DNA of 64,000 bases from Atrina japonica (taxonomy: Eukaryota > Mollusca > Bivalvia > Pterioida > Pinnidae), in contig BROG01000003.1 in the NCBI GenBank assembly GCA_030159075.1, positions 791,001 through 855,000 on the forward strand, read 5' to 3'. The notes below the pieces were generated by a model. It saw nothing but the letters and a program-made list of their open reading frames with translations, was not told the DNA's origin and did no database searches. Numbering within the stretch: position 1 is the stretch's first letter; every line of letters begins with the position of its first letter. A program made the translations under genes and the position numbers. Positions 48,351 through 61,500 of this stretch are shown here, one piece after another.

Positions 48351-51300
48351 CCAAACATTGCAAGTGTTATTACTTTGGTACAGATTCTTCACCAAAAATG
48401 GCTCCCTGGAGATAACTTACTTTGACAAGAGGGCTTTATGGGAAATTCAACTTTCTTCCGTTGAACTACTTGCTCTACATAGAAAATAAACATTATCTAA
48501 ATCGTTTTCTGGTTATAACCTTTCAGCTTTGTATCCAATGATCCTGCCGCCTGTTAACAAATTTACCCATCACAGTTGATACAAGTTTATCATAGGATTA
48601 GAAATTCACTAGAAACTACTTGATTATTTGAATGCCCACGGCCTCTCCCTTTTAAATGCTGTACCCAAAGACAAGAATGCTACTATTTATGTCAAAATCA
48701 ACAAAACTGTTCAGTCAACTTTAGGCCAGGTGAAGGATTACAAGTCCTTGGAAATTTTGGCTTCAATGTACCCCATATGTTGTGACTTGGATTATCCATA
48801 TTGTCCGATTCACGTAATTTGGCGGGCCAGAGTAACTTTTTGATCATCATACTGTCGATTCTATTTTCTTTTCGATCAAGAAAGGCTTCACAAGAAAAGT
48901 ATTTTAATGCCAACTGGATAACCGTATCTATGATAATAACCGTACCCATGATAATAACCGTACCTATGATACCAAGAAGGAACGGTTACTCTTGCCAGTG
49001 CAACGTTAATATGTTAATGTTTTACCTAGAATTTAAGAAAGGGTTCACAATTCTTCGCCCCACCAGGTTATATGGATTTGACTTTTACTTTCACTCATAT
49101 AAAATTCTTGGCAAAGAAACAGCCACTACCTTTATAAAGTTCTAAGTAGGAATCCAACTTGGGAATTTCAGCTAGCGAGTCCCAACATTCTTCCATTCTA
49201 CCATGAGCTGCCATCTATAAATGAATGACGTTAATTGTTAAAAAGAAGAGGACAAAAGTTTGACATATTTTTTATTATTCTTGGCTTTTCAATTAACATA
49301 CACCTAGTAAGCAGCACATTTAATTTCCATCACATTCATTCAGGGACATATTCTATGTCTATCACATTTGTCTTATATCATAACACAAACAATAAGTAAC
49401 AAGTCATCAAAATGTGACACATGGTAAGAAAATAACAATGTTTCAACTTCCTTCATTTAAACATGTTAGTAAATCAATTTCTATATATAGAAATCTCTAT
49501 TATGTACCTATAACAATATAACTATCCCCTTTCATTCTGCTTACTTCAGAGATACAAATTTTAGGTCACACCAACAATTTTTTCTGTATAATGAATACAT
49601 TCTAGAATCCAATATAGCAATCAACGGTTAGAATGTTAATGTTTTATCAGTAGTTCAAATCAAATCGGTGATCAATAAATATGCTTAACCTTCTAGGACG
49701 TAAATGTAAAAGGTCAAGGAAATGATACGTTTGTGGTACTTTGACAATAGGTGCTAATACTTTAAACCCAGAATGAAATACGACTTTTCGGAAAACAATT
49801 TTATGATGTAAAAATAGAATTTTCAAAATTAATGATGGTTTTTTAACATGTGAAATCTGAACCTCAATTTTTTTCCTGTTACCGATTAAATGATGTAAAA
49901 AAAATACTGAAATTACTTACTGTTGTATACATGCAAAATTTGAATCTAAACAATACATCAAATAAAACAAAATGTATTGAAACTTCTTAGCACACCTGTT
50001 TCCCTAAGGTGAATTTTCTGATTAAATTTTTAAATAATTTTTAATCTCCAATTAATTAATTTCTAAATTTGTAAAACATGTAAAAGATAGTAATACTGTA
50101 ATAGAAATCACAATAGACTAAGGAAAAAAATGTGAAAAATATTCTTATATACAAAGATTTGGAAAAATTTTGAAAAAATATTACTGGTGTATGAACTTTT
50201 ATTGTATAACCCACGTATGTTAGGCTATTGGTGTGCAACAATTTTGTTCTCTTACTCCTATGAGTTATTCTGTGTTTCACAAGTTCGAAATTTCTTTGGG
50301 TGAGAAATAGCATGTGCTATGACCATGTAATCAAACCCCAGTACTTGTTTTCCTCAATGAATTTTGCATGGCTGAATGTTTTAAGTGATCTTCAGGCAAA
50401 ATCAATTTATGTATTAGTTAGTTAACACCTGTATACAGGTGCGAAAAAAAAAAAATAATCAGCATGCCTTGTCCTGGACATAATATCTTAATCTTTACTG
50501 TCATGGTCGAGAGACTTCCCCATCCCACACCATTTCTTGTCATAATTTCTATTATTCTTTAAACTATATATACACTGATGCTAAATTACCACCGAATCTA
50601 AACATACAACTGGGCAAATTACACTTATAAAAAGAAGTAAACATCTAACTAATATAGTAATATTCCTTACATAAATGCAGAACCATACCAATAATAACAA
50701 GTCATTAGGGGCATTAGCTGTGTTTTTTGTTAAATTCTGTATTCCCTTTTTACTACTTAGATTGATATATAGTAACAAAAAAGATATATACACAGGCATA
50801 CAAATTCTTAAATTCCTATATATTTTGTGAAAATTGCTAGAAAAAATTTGGCTTGGTACTTTTTCAATTGCAAGTGATTAATTCTACCTTACTATTTGTA
50901 TATGAATACCACACTGGACCTGACCTTATTTTCACAAAATATACAGGAATATATGACTTCTATGCCTGTGTTCGTGTGTATTGTTCTTATTTATTATTTT
51001 ACAAGTACAAGTAGCAAAAGTAGAAATAATCAAAATAATGTTCTATGGTAAACACAGCTAATGCCCCTTTAACAGGGACCATGATATGATATATTATTAA
51101 CTGATGCCATTATGGAGAAAATATACAACATTCATTTTAGATATCCATTAAGACTCTGCAACTGACACATCTGTTTCTTCTGAACACTACATTATCTACC
51201 TGGTAAAAAGCGTACGACTGATATTTAGAGTTAAGTATCTAATATCAAGATGGTTACATCAACAAAGATTGAATATAAAACAAATACATTACCATAAAGC

Positions 51301-53076
51301 ATAATGATATTGGAATTTACAACTGAAGCTTTGGATAACCTCCACAGCATATCCACATAAGCTCAAATCATCGCTAGAAAATCATAATGAGTACATCAAA
51401 ATTACAAGAATCTAATGATATACCTATTTTTTGTTTTACATGTATACTTTCATTTTGCATACGACATAAAAAAATAACATGCACTGAAATTTCACATATT
51501 ACGCGATATATTACTACTCAAGTATGTCACAGTCTCTCATCTCCAAATTACAAATGTCACTACAAACTGTTTTATGTGTTGAGGTATTATTTCAGATATC
51601 TGAATAAAAAAATATTTGAACCAGCACCAATCAGTCACTTCAGAATTATCTATAATGCATTTTAATTTCCAAAAAAAACCCTCAGAAGTCCAAATCAATC
51701 ACGCTATAATCAACATTGTCAAGAACTGAAAAGTGCAAACTCAAAAACTTGTCTCACTATATATATAGTTTGGTCGAAGCCAATTCACTATTACACTTAT
51801 TAGGACAAAAGTTTTTTATAAGTTGGTCTCAATTGCGAACTTTCTCCAATTCCAATTTCAAATACGATTCTACAAACGAGATTCAACAATAGTAGATGAA
51901 TGATCCAAAATAGCAAATTCTAAAACTCAAATATAAAATAATCCTGGTCAATATGGAACCTATATTCTTATCATCTGTTAACACATATTCAATTAGAAGC
52001 ATTTCAATACTTGAGTATTTTAAGTATTTTTTAAAAATCAAATCTCAGCTTTCTGTGAATTATTTACCAAGTCCATTAGATGCCCCAAAACTGTAAAATA
52101 CACTAAAAAAAAAAACAAGCAAAAAGATCCTATGTAATCCTTCTCCAGTTATAAACTTTTGGACCAAATGCACTTCTTGTGAACTAAAGTTCAATCTGTA
52201 AATGAAATAACTTGGGACAAATTCCAATTGATTTCTATCAGTGTTTTGATTTTCTCCTATTGCAGTTATAACACAGAAGAATTAAGTATTTGGCAACAAC
52301 ATTGTCTTGTTCATCTTTTCTTCTATTTTGGTAAATCCAAAACGCAAAAATCATATAACTTCTAGAATTAACTACATGTAGGAAATAATTAACACTTTTT
52401 TTCTGTGTTCTACAAATCTAGACTCTAATCAAGAACAATCCTTGGAGTAAAAAATGAATAAAAAACAATTTTACATTCATAAAATGATAATTATAATAAT
52501 AATAATAAAAATAATAATAAAGATATAAAATGGCTTATGAACCGGGTGAACTTGACATAGAAAAGGTCACAACCAGTTGAAGTGAACAGAAAAAAAATCA
52601 TCTGTTTTGTACTCTGGTTTTTAGCATTTTAAGTAATGTACATAACAAGTTTTATTTTCCATGGTCTGTATTTGATTTATTCTTTTTTTTTTGGGGGTGG
52701 GTTCACCAAAATAACATTTATATGTTTTCTTTGTTTACATATTGTTACTTTTAACACGGTATGAAAAGTAATGATTATAAAAAGAAAAAAGAACTCCACT
52801 GAAAAAGCATGTTTACATCATTTTTTGGATGACAGATCAGAAACATAGAAATGAAAGACACTTATACTAAATCTGAAACTGCACTGGGTATTTCTCGATG
52901 AGGCCACAATGAATTAATATCTTGTTTGACGGAATTATCGCTCTTATTTTCGTTTTTTTTTTTACTCTTGAAAAAATTCATCCGATCCATGATTTTTGTT
53001 TTTTACTTTTCAATTCCCTTTCTGGTTTTGTTTCGAAGCTATCATTTTGCAGACTAGGTATGTAGATTGACACTTA

Positions 53077-54462
53077 ATGATGATCATTGATGAGTTGATC
53101 AATGTCGTTGCTTCTGTTTGGGAGAATGGTATAAATATTCGCCCAAATACTCTTTTTTCTTCTGAAGAAGTCGACGATTTTTGGTGATATGTTAAAAAGG
53201 ACATACTAGGCCTCATGAACATCGAAATTGGGTGTTCTGTTTCTGACGTTAAGTCCTCAAATGTTGTCACTGTGAATTTAAGTTGTAAAGTTTCATTCTG
53301 TGAAGAATTTGGACTGAAATTTATAAAATTTGTTGTTTCAAAACCCAAGAGTCTCACGGAGGGTGCTGCTACATCCTGTTCTAATTCAACAAAAACAAAT
53401 GCTTTCAAAATTTTTATGGGCACAGCGCGGCCCATGGAAATATCGAAAACAATAACAGAAAAACAGTAACGGCACCGAAAACACCAATATAAATCAGAGG
53501 AACAATTTAATTATCAAATATATTTAAATTTGGTTTACCAATGTAAAGTTTAACATAATTTTCATGCATTCTGAAGAATTATTACGATATTATTTCCAAT
53601 ACACAAGTCATGGGTGTGAGCTCTAGTTTACATCCTAGACCCAATTGACATCTAGATGTGTATTCGACCCCGATTTATGTAAATTGTTTTTAATTTTTTC
53701 ATTTTTATTCACAAATACAACAAGACTTTGTGTTAATATACCAATATGCATCTAACACAAGTTAAATACAAAATGTATGAAGTTGTGTTTATTGTGTCAA
53801 ATCAGAGTTCATTGGCATGACTTGTGTATCAAAATATTGTAATAACTTCTTTCAAATGCATCCAATTTCTGTAAAATTTTACATAAGGGATTCAAATATT
53901 AATACCTATATATTTAAGTTGCTTTTCAAATTTATGTTGGTGTTTTTGGAGCTTTCTCTGGTGTTTTCAGTAATTCTTTGTTGTTTCTGGTATTTCAATG
54001 GACCCCGCACAGCAAAAACTTTAAAACTACCAGATAAATTAACTTCTGGTGATATGAATAACTCCAAAAAGGTTATACAATGATATAATTGATTTTCTTG
54101 AAGAAGAAAATGTGATATGGAGTGCAAGTTGTATGGAAAGTGGTGAGAGAACTTTAAGGGTGTTCAGAGATGTATTGTGGTATACAACTGCTCATCCTGA
54201 GTAATTTTTAGAAGCTGGCTGTAGGTTTCAAGAAAAAATAAAAAGGTTTTCAGGGTAAACCGATAATGGCTGGGAGAAAAATCAGCATCAAAAGCCTAGT
54301 TTACAGTCAGAAAAAATTGATGAGTTTTGTGAAAATTTAATTAGTAGTAAAATGGAACATCCTCCTAACAATATTAGTTCTAATAAAAATTTCAAAAGTT
54401 TAATACAAGAGTTGCTTGAGAGCATTAGAACGATGAGCTCTAAAATGAATAAGAGACAATAA
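53077..54462 (+). pseudogene. Decayed coding remnant of unknown identity
   Basis: Two plus-strand stretches read like protein. At 53,077-53,469 a frame of 131 codons has one stop (MMIIDELINVVASVWENGI, then NIEIGCSVSDVKSSNVV). At 54,076-54,462 a frame of 129 codons has internal TAA codons (DIIDFLEEENVIWSASCMES, TLRVFRDVLWYTTAHPE, KNFKSLIQELLESIRTMSS). They are not in one frame and I do not recognise the protein. AATAAA overlaps the last stop, and 16 A's follow at 54,540, so an old retrocopy is possible. A minus-strand frame of 141 codons overlaps the first part (53,010-53,435) and looks less protein-like. Confidence 0.35.
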
Positions 54463-54555
54463 AGCTCATGAAAGGTCTTTAACATGGAGTGCAAGTTGAA
54501 AAATTCATTGGAAAATTGTTTTCACTCGAGATAATTTTCAAAAAAAAAAAAAAAA

Positions 54556-54740
54556 TTCTGCTTGCTGCCCCTTTTTTTATTTGTTTTGTGTGTTCTTTGT
54601 TGGTATTTTTTTTGTTTGTTTGTTTTTGTTGTTTGTTGGTTCTCTGTGTTTGTTTTTCTTTTAATTATTCTTTCTTTTTTGTAAGTTTTTGTTTTTTATT
54701 TTTTTTTTTTTGTTTTTTTTTTTTATTTTCGTCTTTTGTT

Positions 54741-54779
<39 letters not shown>

Positions 54780-54881
54780 TTTTTTTGTTTTTTTTTTTGT
54801 TTTTGGGGGGATGGTTTTGGTTTGTGTAGTTTCTTTAGTTTTTTTGTTTTTATTGTTTGTTTTTTTTTTTTTTGTAATTGC

Positions 54882-54917
<36 letters not shown>

Positions 54918-56715
54918 CTTTTTTTGTTGTTATTTGTATTTTTTTGAGTTTTTTTTTTGTTTGTTTTTTTGTTTTATTTTTTGTTTGGGTATGTTTCTTA
55001 TGTTACTTAGTTTTTGGTTTGTTTTTGTTTGTGTTTTTTTGTTTTGTTTATTGTTTCTATTTTGTTAGTTTTTTTTTTATTTTTAGTTTATTGTTTTTTT
55101 TTTTTTGTTTTTTTTTGGTACGCGTTCGTCTGTTTGTTTTTTTTTGTTTTGTTTTCTTTGTTTTGTTGTTTTCTCTTTTTTGTTAGGTTGTTTTTTTGTT
55201 TTCTTTGTTTTTTTGTGTATCATCTGTTTTTTTTTGATTTGGTTTTTTTTGTTTTTTTTTTTTGTTTGTTGTTTTTTTGTTAGTTTTTTATTTTATTTTC
55301 TTTTTGTTTTCGTGTTTTATTGTTTTTTTGGGTTTTTGTTTTTTTAGTCTTATTTTTATGTTCATGTTTATATTTTTTTGTTTGTTTTTTATTTTTTTTG
55401 TTTTTTTGTTTTTTTGTTATTTACCTTTGTTTGTTTTTTTTTTTTTATTGTATTTGTGTGTGTGTTTTGTTGTTTTTTTTGTGTGTTTTATATTGTTATT
55501 TTTTTTTTATTTTTTTTTATTGTATCTAATTTGTTTTTTGGGTTTTTTAGTTTTTTGTTTTTTTGTTTTTGGTTATATTTTTTTTTTTGTGTTTTTTATT
55601 GCGTTTCTGTTTTTTTTTAGTTTTTTGATTTGTTTGTTTTTTTTTGTTTTTTTTTTCTTGGTTTTTTGTTCTTTATTAGTCTTTTTTTTTTTTTCTTTTG
55701 TTTTATTTTTTGTTTTGTGTTTTGTGTTTTTTATCTTTTAGTTTTTTGTTTTTTTATTTGTTGTGTTTTTTTTGTATTTTATTGTTTTTGTTTTTTTCTC
55801 TTGTTTTTTTTTGTTTTTTTTTGGTTTATTTTTTTTTTTTTTGTGTTTTTTTTGTTGTTTTTTTTGGTTTTTATGTTTTTTTTTCTTTTTGTCTTGTCGT
55901 AAGTGTGTCTAATTGTTTTTTGTTATTCTCTTTTTGTTTTTCTTTTTGTATTTTTTTTTTTGTATCTTTATTTTATTTTTTTCTATTTTATTTTTTTTTT
56001 TTTTTTCTTTCTTTTTTTTTTTTTTTTTTTTATTTGTTTTATTTGCTTATTTTTTTTTTTTTTTTTTTTGTGTTTTTTGTTTTTTTTCTTTTTGATTTTT
56101 TTTTTTTTTTTTTGTTTTTGTTTTTTCTTTTTTTTTTATTTTTGTGGTTGTTTTTTTTTTGTTTGTTTTAATTTTCGTTTGGTTTTTGTTGTTTTTTTGT
56201 TTTACTTGTAGTTTTTTTGTTTTTTTGGTTTTGTTTGTTATATTTTTTTATTGTATGTTTGTTTTTTGTTGTTTGGGTATATTTGTATTCGTTTTTCTTG
56301 TGTGTTTTGTGTTTTGTGTTTTTTTTGTTTTTTTTATTATTTATTAATTATGGTTTATTTTGTTTGTTTGTTTTTTTGTTTTTTTTTTATTTTTGGTTTT
56401 TTTTGTTATTTTTTTTTTTTTTTTTTTTTTCTTTTCTTTTTTTTCTTGTTTTGTGGTTGTTTGTTTTTTGTTTTTTTTTTTGTTTATTGTGTCAGTTTTT
56501 TTTTTGTTTGTTTTTTTTTATTTTTATTTTTTGTTTTTTATCTTTTCGTTTTTTTTTTTTTGTTTTGTTGTGTGTTTTGTTTTTTTTTTTGTTATTTCTT
56601 GTATGTTCTATATTTTGTATGTTTCTTGTTTTTTTTTGGTTTGTTTATTGTTTATTATTTTTTTTTTGTTTTTATTTTTTTTTTTTTTTTTTTTTTTTGT
56701 TTTTTTGGGTGTGGC
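54556..56715. repeat. 2.2 kb T/G low-complexity tract
   Basis: Almost entirely runs of T broken by single or double G, with rare A and C. On the minus strand it is A-rich with C (AAAAACAAAAAC). All phenylalanine-rich frames here are artefacts of composition. It borders the tail of a SINE fragment at 56,775-56,866. Confidence 0.95.
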
Positions 56716-56774
56716 GAAAAAAAAAAGAATCTTATCTTGAGATGGATATCAAAATGGGTTTTTTTACAATTTAT

Positions 56775-56866
56775 TTGTTGTATGGTTGTTTAACGCCCCA
56801 CTCAAGAATCTTTCACTCATATAGAGAGACGTCACCAAATGCCAGTGAAGAGCTTCAAATTTTCGC
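56775..56866 (-). mobile_element. Core-type SINE (family 2), 3' fragment
   Basis: The plus strand GTTGTATGGTTGTTTAACGCCCC, TTTCACTCATATAGAGAGACG and GTCACCAAATGCCAGTGAAG is the inverted 3' part of the SINE seen at 33,745. It joins a family 1 fragment at 56,867-56,933 (CCAATTTTTAATGATGGAGA). Confidence 0.7.
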
Positions 56867-57650
56867 CAATGCTCGGCCAATTTTTAATGATGGAGAAGAG
56901 AACCTATTTATAATGTACCTGGGGAGATTATAAATATTGTGTTGAAAATACATCACTATCTACTACAAATCTGGAAAAAAGTTATTGTAGAAAAAATTAT
57001 ACTATAGAATCATAACAAGATAAGAGAAAGTGAAAACTTACAACACAGAACATCAAAACATACAGAAAACAACTACATGAAATGCATATCACATTAAAAG
57101 TTCTGTCTATGTTACAGAAAAATAAATTGAGCAGTGTTTGCGTACCAATATTTTGGCAACAATCTGTTGTTAACCATTAAGATTTGACTGGTTGTATTAC
57201 TGAAATTATCATTTATGTTGCGTTTCAATCTTCGTCAACAACGATTAATGCTGGTGAGATTTACAATAACAAAAGAGACGTATACTGTGAACAACAACTG
57301 TACGACTGAATGTCAGAAAGAAATTCCAGTGACAAGTTAAAACGAAACATTGAAATCATTTTGAAAAGTAAAATCTATTCAGAAGAAATTTTATTTCAAA
57401 CACACAAAAAAAAAGGTGGGCGAGAAATTTGAAAACGTTTACATGGGGAATTTGTAAACTGGCTGCCTATTGTTACAACTGAGAGTGGGCTTGATAACTC
57501 TAAAATATTTGAACGTATTTGGAACCACAAGAAATGCTTTCAGTGACTAAAGGAACATGAACTTTCTTACTAATTACAAATGATCCTATACTCATAGAAC
57601 TCTTGATTTTTTAAAATATATTTTTCACTTAGCAGTATTAGATATCGAAT

Positions 57651-57771
57651 GTACAATATTCTGATTTCACTTGTACAATATTCTGACTTCACTAGTACAA
57701 TATTCTGATTTCACTTGTACAATATTCTGATTTCACTTGTACAATATTCTGATTTCACTTGTACAATATTC
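57651..57771. repeat. 22-bp tandem repeat, 5.5 units
   Basis: Units of GTACAATATTCTGATTTCACTT start at exactly 22-base steps (57,651, 57,673, 57,695, 57,717, 57,739, 57,761) with one or two changes in unit 2. There are no spacers, so it is not a CRISPR array. Confidence 0.95.
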
Positions 57772-58481
57772 TCATTTTATTTTGTATCTTAATCTAAGTC
57801 AATGTGTACATAAGTGAAAATTAAATTTTTAAAAATTCATATGTGATTTTCAAAACTTGATTACAATGCTTCATAATATCCTACAAAGCTAAATATACAA
57901 CACTCCATCTTTAATACAGGATATAATATCAGCATAACACTGCACTTTTTTTTTTACCTTTGTGTTCTTTTATACAAACATAAAATAACATACACAAGAT
58001 ATAACAATACACTAACACCATTTCTGAGAATTAAAAAAAAATAAACACAACAACAAGATTATCCACAAGACTAGAAAATTAAGAATTCTCAAACAAAATT
58101 CTCCTCATGGTAAAACATTTCCATGCTTCCCTCCTAAACTGGGAATGGAATCACCTTCACTCTTTCATCTCAGTAAAAAATCTGTTTGGACTATATCCTT
58201 TCAAACTTTTCTCAAGTCTTCATCAAACACCCATCAATATTAATGAATAAGTAACAAATCTATAAGACCTTCAAGTATTAATATTCAGTTGATGAAAACT
58301 CCCAGCATGCAACAGAGTATGATCTCTATTTGAGCTGGAAAGCTGTTGCTATGGTGATAAGTAAAGTGCATGCATGATCCACAGTGAGATAGCACCAACA
58401 CAACAGTCCGAGCGTCACTGATGAAGCCACAAACAGGAGCTGTGATACAGTTGTACGGAAAGAGTAAACACAATGGCTGTA

Positions 58482-58550
58482 TCATGTCTTCTCATTTCTT
58501 TCTGGAAAGCTACTAGGTCTGGCGAATCGATCACTACTTTGACGAGGTTT
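58482..58550 (-). CDS. CCDC6: CCDC6 last coding exon
   Basis: Encodes [20 protein letters not shown] and KT, then TGA. The acceptor is a T-rich tract with TTTTCAG. It is assigned by phase and splice site; the basic/serine composition fits the tail. Confidence 0.8.
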   Translation of the reverse strand, partial: KPRQSSDRFARPSSFPERNEKT

Positions 58551-61500
58551 CTGAAAAAAAGATATAAATGTCCAAGGTAATTAATACAACTAAACGTCTA
58601 GTAAACAAACTTAATATCAATTCTGTTAATGCAGCAATAGTTTCAAGAACAGATTGCATAAACAAACTCAAAAAGTAAACAAAGTATTAACAAAGCTCAC
58701 CTGACATAAACATATTTTACATCCCCGTAATTAACCTAACCGTAACCAATATTCTTAGTCACAGCACTGAAAACACAGCTATTTTAAAACTTATGCATGT
58801 CTTTTGAACTTTTTACATAAACATGTTAAATGTATCTTTGCAGGGAGCATGTAAAGTCACTTAAAATTCTTCTAAAAAGTAGAACAATACAGCTGTAGAT
58901 GTAGATCTAAGAGCATGAAATGCATGACCTATGACCTATAACAGTATATATCCCACATACTGCATATATCTATATTGAAACCTACAGCAGTTTCTGACAT
59001 CCATTTGTAAAATCAAAGTACTGAAAGTACTGAAATGGGTTGTTATTTTGGCAAAATAGCCATGGAATTCGAACTACTTCTATCTAACATATATGAAATG
59101 AATGTAGATCTTAAAACAAAAAAAACCTCAATTTCCAGCCTCTGAATAAATTTGAACATTCTAAATTTTATTTGTTGTATCTTCCACACAAACTTTAAAT
59201 ATTGTCTGTCATGCATTAACACTCATTTCAAAATAAAACGAGAGCATTTATGGTGCCTACTTAAATCTAAACTAAACATGGCACTGGGAACAGGTAAAAT
59301 AAATTTTTCATAGAGAAAAATGACTATGATTTAAAGCATATTTTAGGGCTTGTAATATCGAACGTAAACAATCCTATTTAGGGCTATTACCGTGGTACAT
59401 AAACATATACTCTGCCTTGACTAAATAAACAACCAAACAACGTTCTCTATCTTGTATTAATTAATATAAATAACTGTACAGGGTGAAACAGACAGTTTAC
59501 CCCCATGTTTATTGTTAAATAAATAATTTTTCAACAACATAATTCAGGCCTAAAGTTGCATTGTAGCAAAACGATCTATCACCAATTTCACTTATAGACA
59601 TCAACGCTTTCGGCAATGGATAAAACATTTTGTTTTTTGTTTTTTGAAGACATCATTTCTGTTTGAAATCCATTATGAACAGACTAATTACACAAAAAGT
59701 TTATGTTTATACATCCCAATCTAATTGTAATTAACTTCAAAAGTTCTGTAAACACCCAACAATGGACATGGCGATTTCCCCCAACTTCTGCGGAAACGAG
59801 AACTGGAAATTGTAACATCCAATGTTCGAGTTATCTCCCTTTGCGATATCAATAAATACAGTATACAAGTGACTGTCCGCTGAAATTGAGCTGACACTGG
59901 TTATGTAAGGCATGTGTATAATTAAAGAGAGTATGCACGGGAATCTCATTAAGGCAGGTTATGTATAGCGTTTAGTTGACAAACATGTTAATTTGATAGT
60001 TTTAAAAAAGGACAGGAACTTTCACACACATTTGCATAACAAGCACCTCGTACTGGATGCTATCCCCTCTATTCTGATTTTATTTTCATTTTTCCATGGA
60101 CTAGAAAACATACATATTCTTGAGAGTTCAACAGAAATTTATTTAGCTTCATGTTGGTATCAGTGATATGTAATTATTTCCATTACACCTCCATGACCTC
60201 TTCACTGCTAAAAGGATAGCCCTCGATGAAAAGTCGAAGTAAACCCATAATAGGTTGTTATTACATAACAACCCATAATAAATTAAATATCAGGGATAGC
60301 AATGTTTTCCTTTCTTGCTGAAAAAGAGTAAAAATGAACATCATCTTAGCTCTGTAAAAAATAGAAACTTACATGCGCATTAGCCATATGCATGGCCATG
60401 TCTCTGTGTACTGGTGGTGACGTTCCAGGCATGTGAGTTGGGGGGTGAAAGGGTGATGTTCCTGATACCCCTCCAGTGTTTCTTCTCATGGGACTCGGTG
60501 GGCTAAATGCTGGATAAGTCAGACCTGGAAGAAAGTTTAAAGGATTACACTAGATCTTATCATAATCAATAACATCAAACGATTATAGAGTAAATGTTAA
60601 ATGAAGTCTTAAACACGGACACAGCTACATCTTACTTTGTGACAATGGTTCTGGGGTATTTCACTGTTAACATTATCTAACCATTGAGAAGTCAGCAGTC
60701 ACACTGGGCTTTGCCAATGTCAAAATTGCGGAGTTTTTTTTTAATTTCAACTGGAGACAAAAACAAGCATCTTGCACTTTCATTATTTTCACATATTTAG
60801 CCATCTAGGTTACATAAGACAATTATATCTTCAAAATTATCCTCAGGAACAGAGACTGATAACCCTGTTTATTAATTAATGTCATAAGACCATACAGAAG
60901 TGTAATTATTGAATGTCTGCTGGAGGGGTAGTTACACATCTTGTTGTGATCAGGTGCATACATGTACAGATTAATAACCTGTATTATTTAACCTCAACAC
61001 TATTAGTTACTATCCATATTTTCTGTCCCATATACAAACATAAAGTATCAACTTCAATAACCTCATTAATATCATATTCATTTAATGAAGGTTGTATGTC
61101 AATCCTCACTGATATAATAAAAAAAATATAACCGAGAAATGTCCAAGCAAGATTGTTAATGTTTTCTACGACATCAACACTACACACCACAAACTATAGA
61201 GAGTAATGGATGAATTAAAAAACTCTGATGATTTTAATACAAAAACAATGTTTTACTTCAATTACATAAATTTTATACAGACAATATTGTCCCCTTGAGA
61301 TTCATTTAATTGACTTTAATAAAATGACAGTAATAGCTGTTATCACATTTATATAAACTCAATAATCTTATTTTTAAATACACTTTGAATCTGGCTCCAA
61401 ATACTTGAAAATGATGACAGATTCAGACTACTGGCCATTTCTTTTAGGCACCATACATTCTTCAGCCAGTGCAGCCCTTGGGGCTACATGGCTTTACAAT

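Larger units (their letters stand above)
44036..58481. other. Convergent intergenic region between STUB1 and CCDC6
   Basis: No supported gene. Expected are the 3' UTRs of both flanking genes, with AATAAA for STUB1 at 44,289. It also contains a SINE-like piece near 44,620-44,770 (GGATTGAACTCGGG), a 1 kb repeat at 47,480-48,350, AT-rich featureless DNA at 49,260-53,000, a decayed coding remnant, the T-rich tract and a 22-bp tandem array. Confidence 0.5.

Noticed and set aside
54489..56933. Long phenylalanine-rich open frames (up to 238 codons)
   Set aside because: They come from T-rich composition: all three frames stay open together and no family motif is present.
57651..57771. Possible CRISPR-like array
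   Set aside because: The 22-bp units are contiguous with no spacers, and the genome is animal. It is a simple tandem repeat.
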